Of a stretch of 64,000 nt of DNA, positions 63,802-64,000 are shown piece by piece. How positions within the stretch are numbered: the stretch's first letter is position 1; each line of letters opens with the position of its first letter. The position numbers and the translations under genes are program-made. Source of the DNA: Verrucomicrobiota bacterium (GTDB lineage: Bacteria > Verrucomicrobiota > Kiritimatiellia > CAJWTS01); NCBI GenBank assembly GCA_027623315.1, contig JAQBYD010000008.1, positions 1-64,000 on the forward strand. Reading direction: 5' to 3'. The notes under the pieces are model-generated. The model was not told the DNA's origin and made no database searches. It saw only the letters and a program-made list of their open reading frames with translations.

Positions 63802-64000
63802 ATCCTACCCGAGATGAGATCGTCCAAGAATCGCTTATAGGTTCGACCGCTCAAGGGCAGATCGACCGGGGTGCCGGTGGCGCCGGAGTAGATCATGGCA
63901 TTCGTGAGTTCGACCTGATTGATAGCCTCCCTGGCGGGTGCGATCAGGGGCACGCCGTCTAGAATCGAGTCCACGAAGTTCTGGATGATACCGGCGTGTC
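63792..64000 (-). CDS. Gfo/Idh/MocA family oxidoreductase, C-terminal end (runs off window)
   Basis: GIIQNFVDSILDGVPLIAPAREAINQVELTNAMIYSGATGTPVDLPLSGRTYKRFLDDLISGRIKP*. Confidence 0.75.
   Translation of the reverse strand, partial: HAGIIQNFVDSILDGVPLIAPAREAINQVELTNAMIYSGATGTPVDLPLSGRTYKRFLDDLISGRIKP

Noticed and set aside
1-64000. CRISPR arrays, DGR/retron elements, transposons, rRNA or tRNA genes
   Set aside because: Scanned by eye; no regularly spaced identical repeats, reverse transcriptase, transposase or cloverleaf-like sequence that I could support

Overview
GC-rich bacterial chromosomal window, densely coding, with no rRNA, tRNA, CRISPR array or transposase that I could recognise. 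Gene content (SASA esterase, sulfotransferase, PA14, DUF4159, WG repeats, TPR proteins, multiple ExbB/ExbD) suggests a PVC-superphylum-like or related deep-branching Gram-negative organism; that is inference only. Layout: (1) about 0.2-10.1 kb, + strand: a surface-glycan locus with a SASA/sialate O-acetylesterase-like protein, several GT2 glycosyltransferases, a UGM/protoporphyrinogen-oxidase-like FAD protein, a sulfotransferase, a Gfo/Idh/MocA oxidoreductase and a polytopic GT39-like protein. One GT2 is split by an in-frame TAA and one is an internally deleted paralogue of its neighbour. (2) about 10.6-44.4 kb, + strand: a very large colinear cluster with five TPR proteins (one about 2,780 aa), two ExbB/TolQ-like and three ExbD/TolR-like proteins, a TM-anchored alpha/alpha-toroid (squalene-cyclase-fold-like) protein, a small TonB-like single-TM protein, a DUF4159 membrane protein and a lipoprotein with four PA14 modules. 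(3) about 44.4-52.3 kb: a propeller-type hybrid histidine kinase, a frameshifted SGNH hydrolase, a WG-repeat protein and panD. (4) about 52.6-62.4 kb, - strand: a third TPR-ExbB-ExbD module ending in an 1861-aa VWA / TonB-like-TM / Pro-Glu linker / DUF4159 fusion. (5) 62.4-64 kb: decayed gene fragments, a cNMP-binding protein and the 3' end of a Gfo/Idh/MocA gene. The best candidate for an undescribed system is the three repeated [TPR scaffold + ExbB + ExbD(s) + TM-anchored non-canonical transducer] modules. They look like a proton-motive-force-driven envelope machine without a recognisable TonB C-terminal domain or TonB-dependent receptor in the window.
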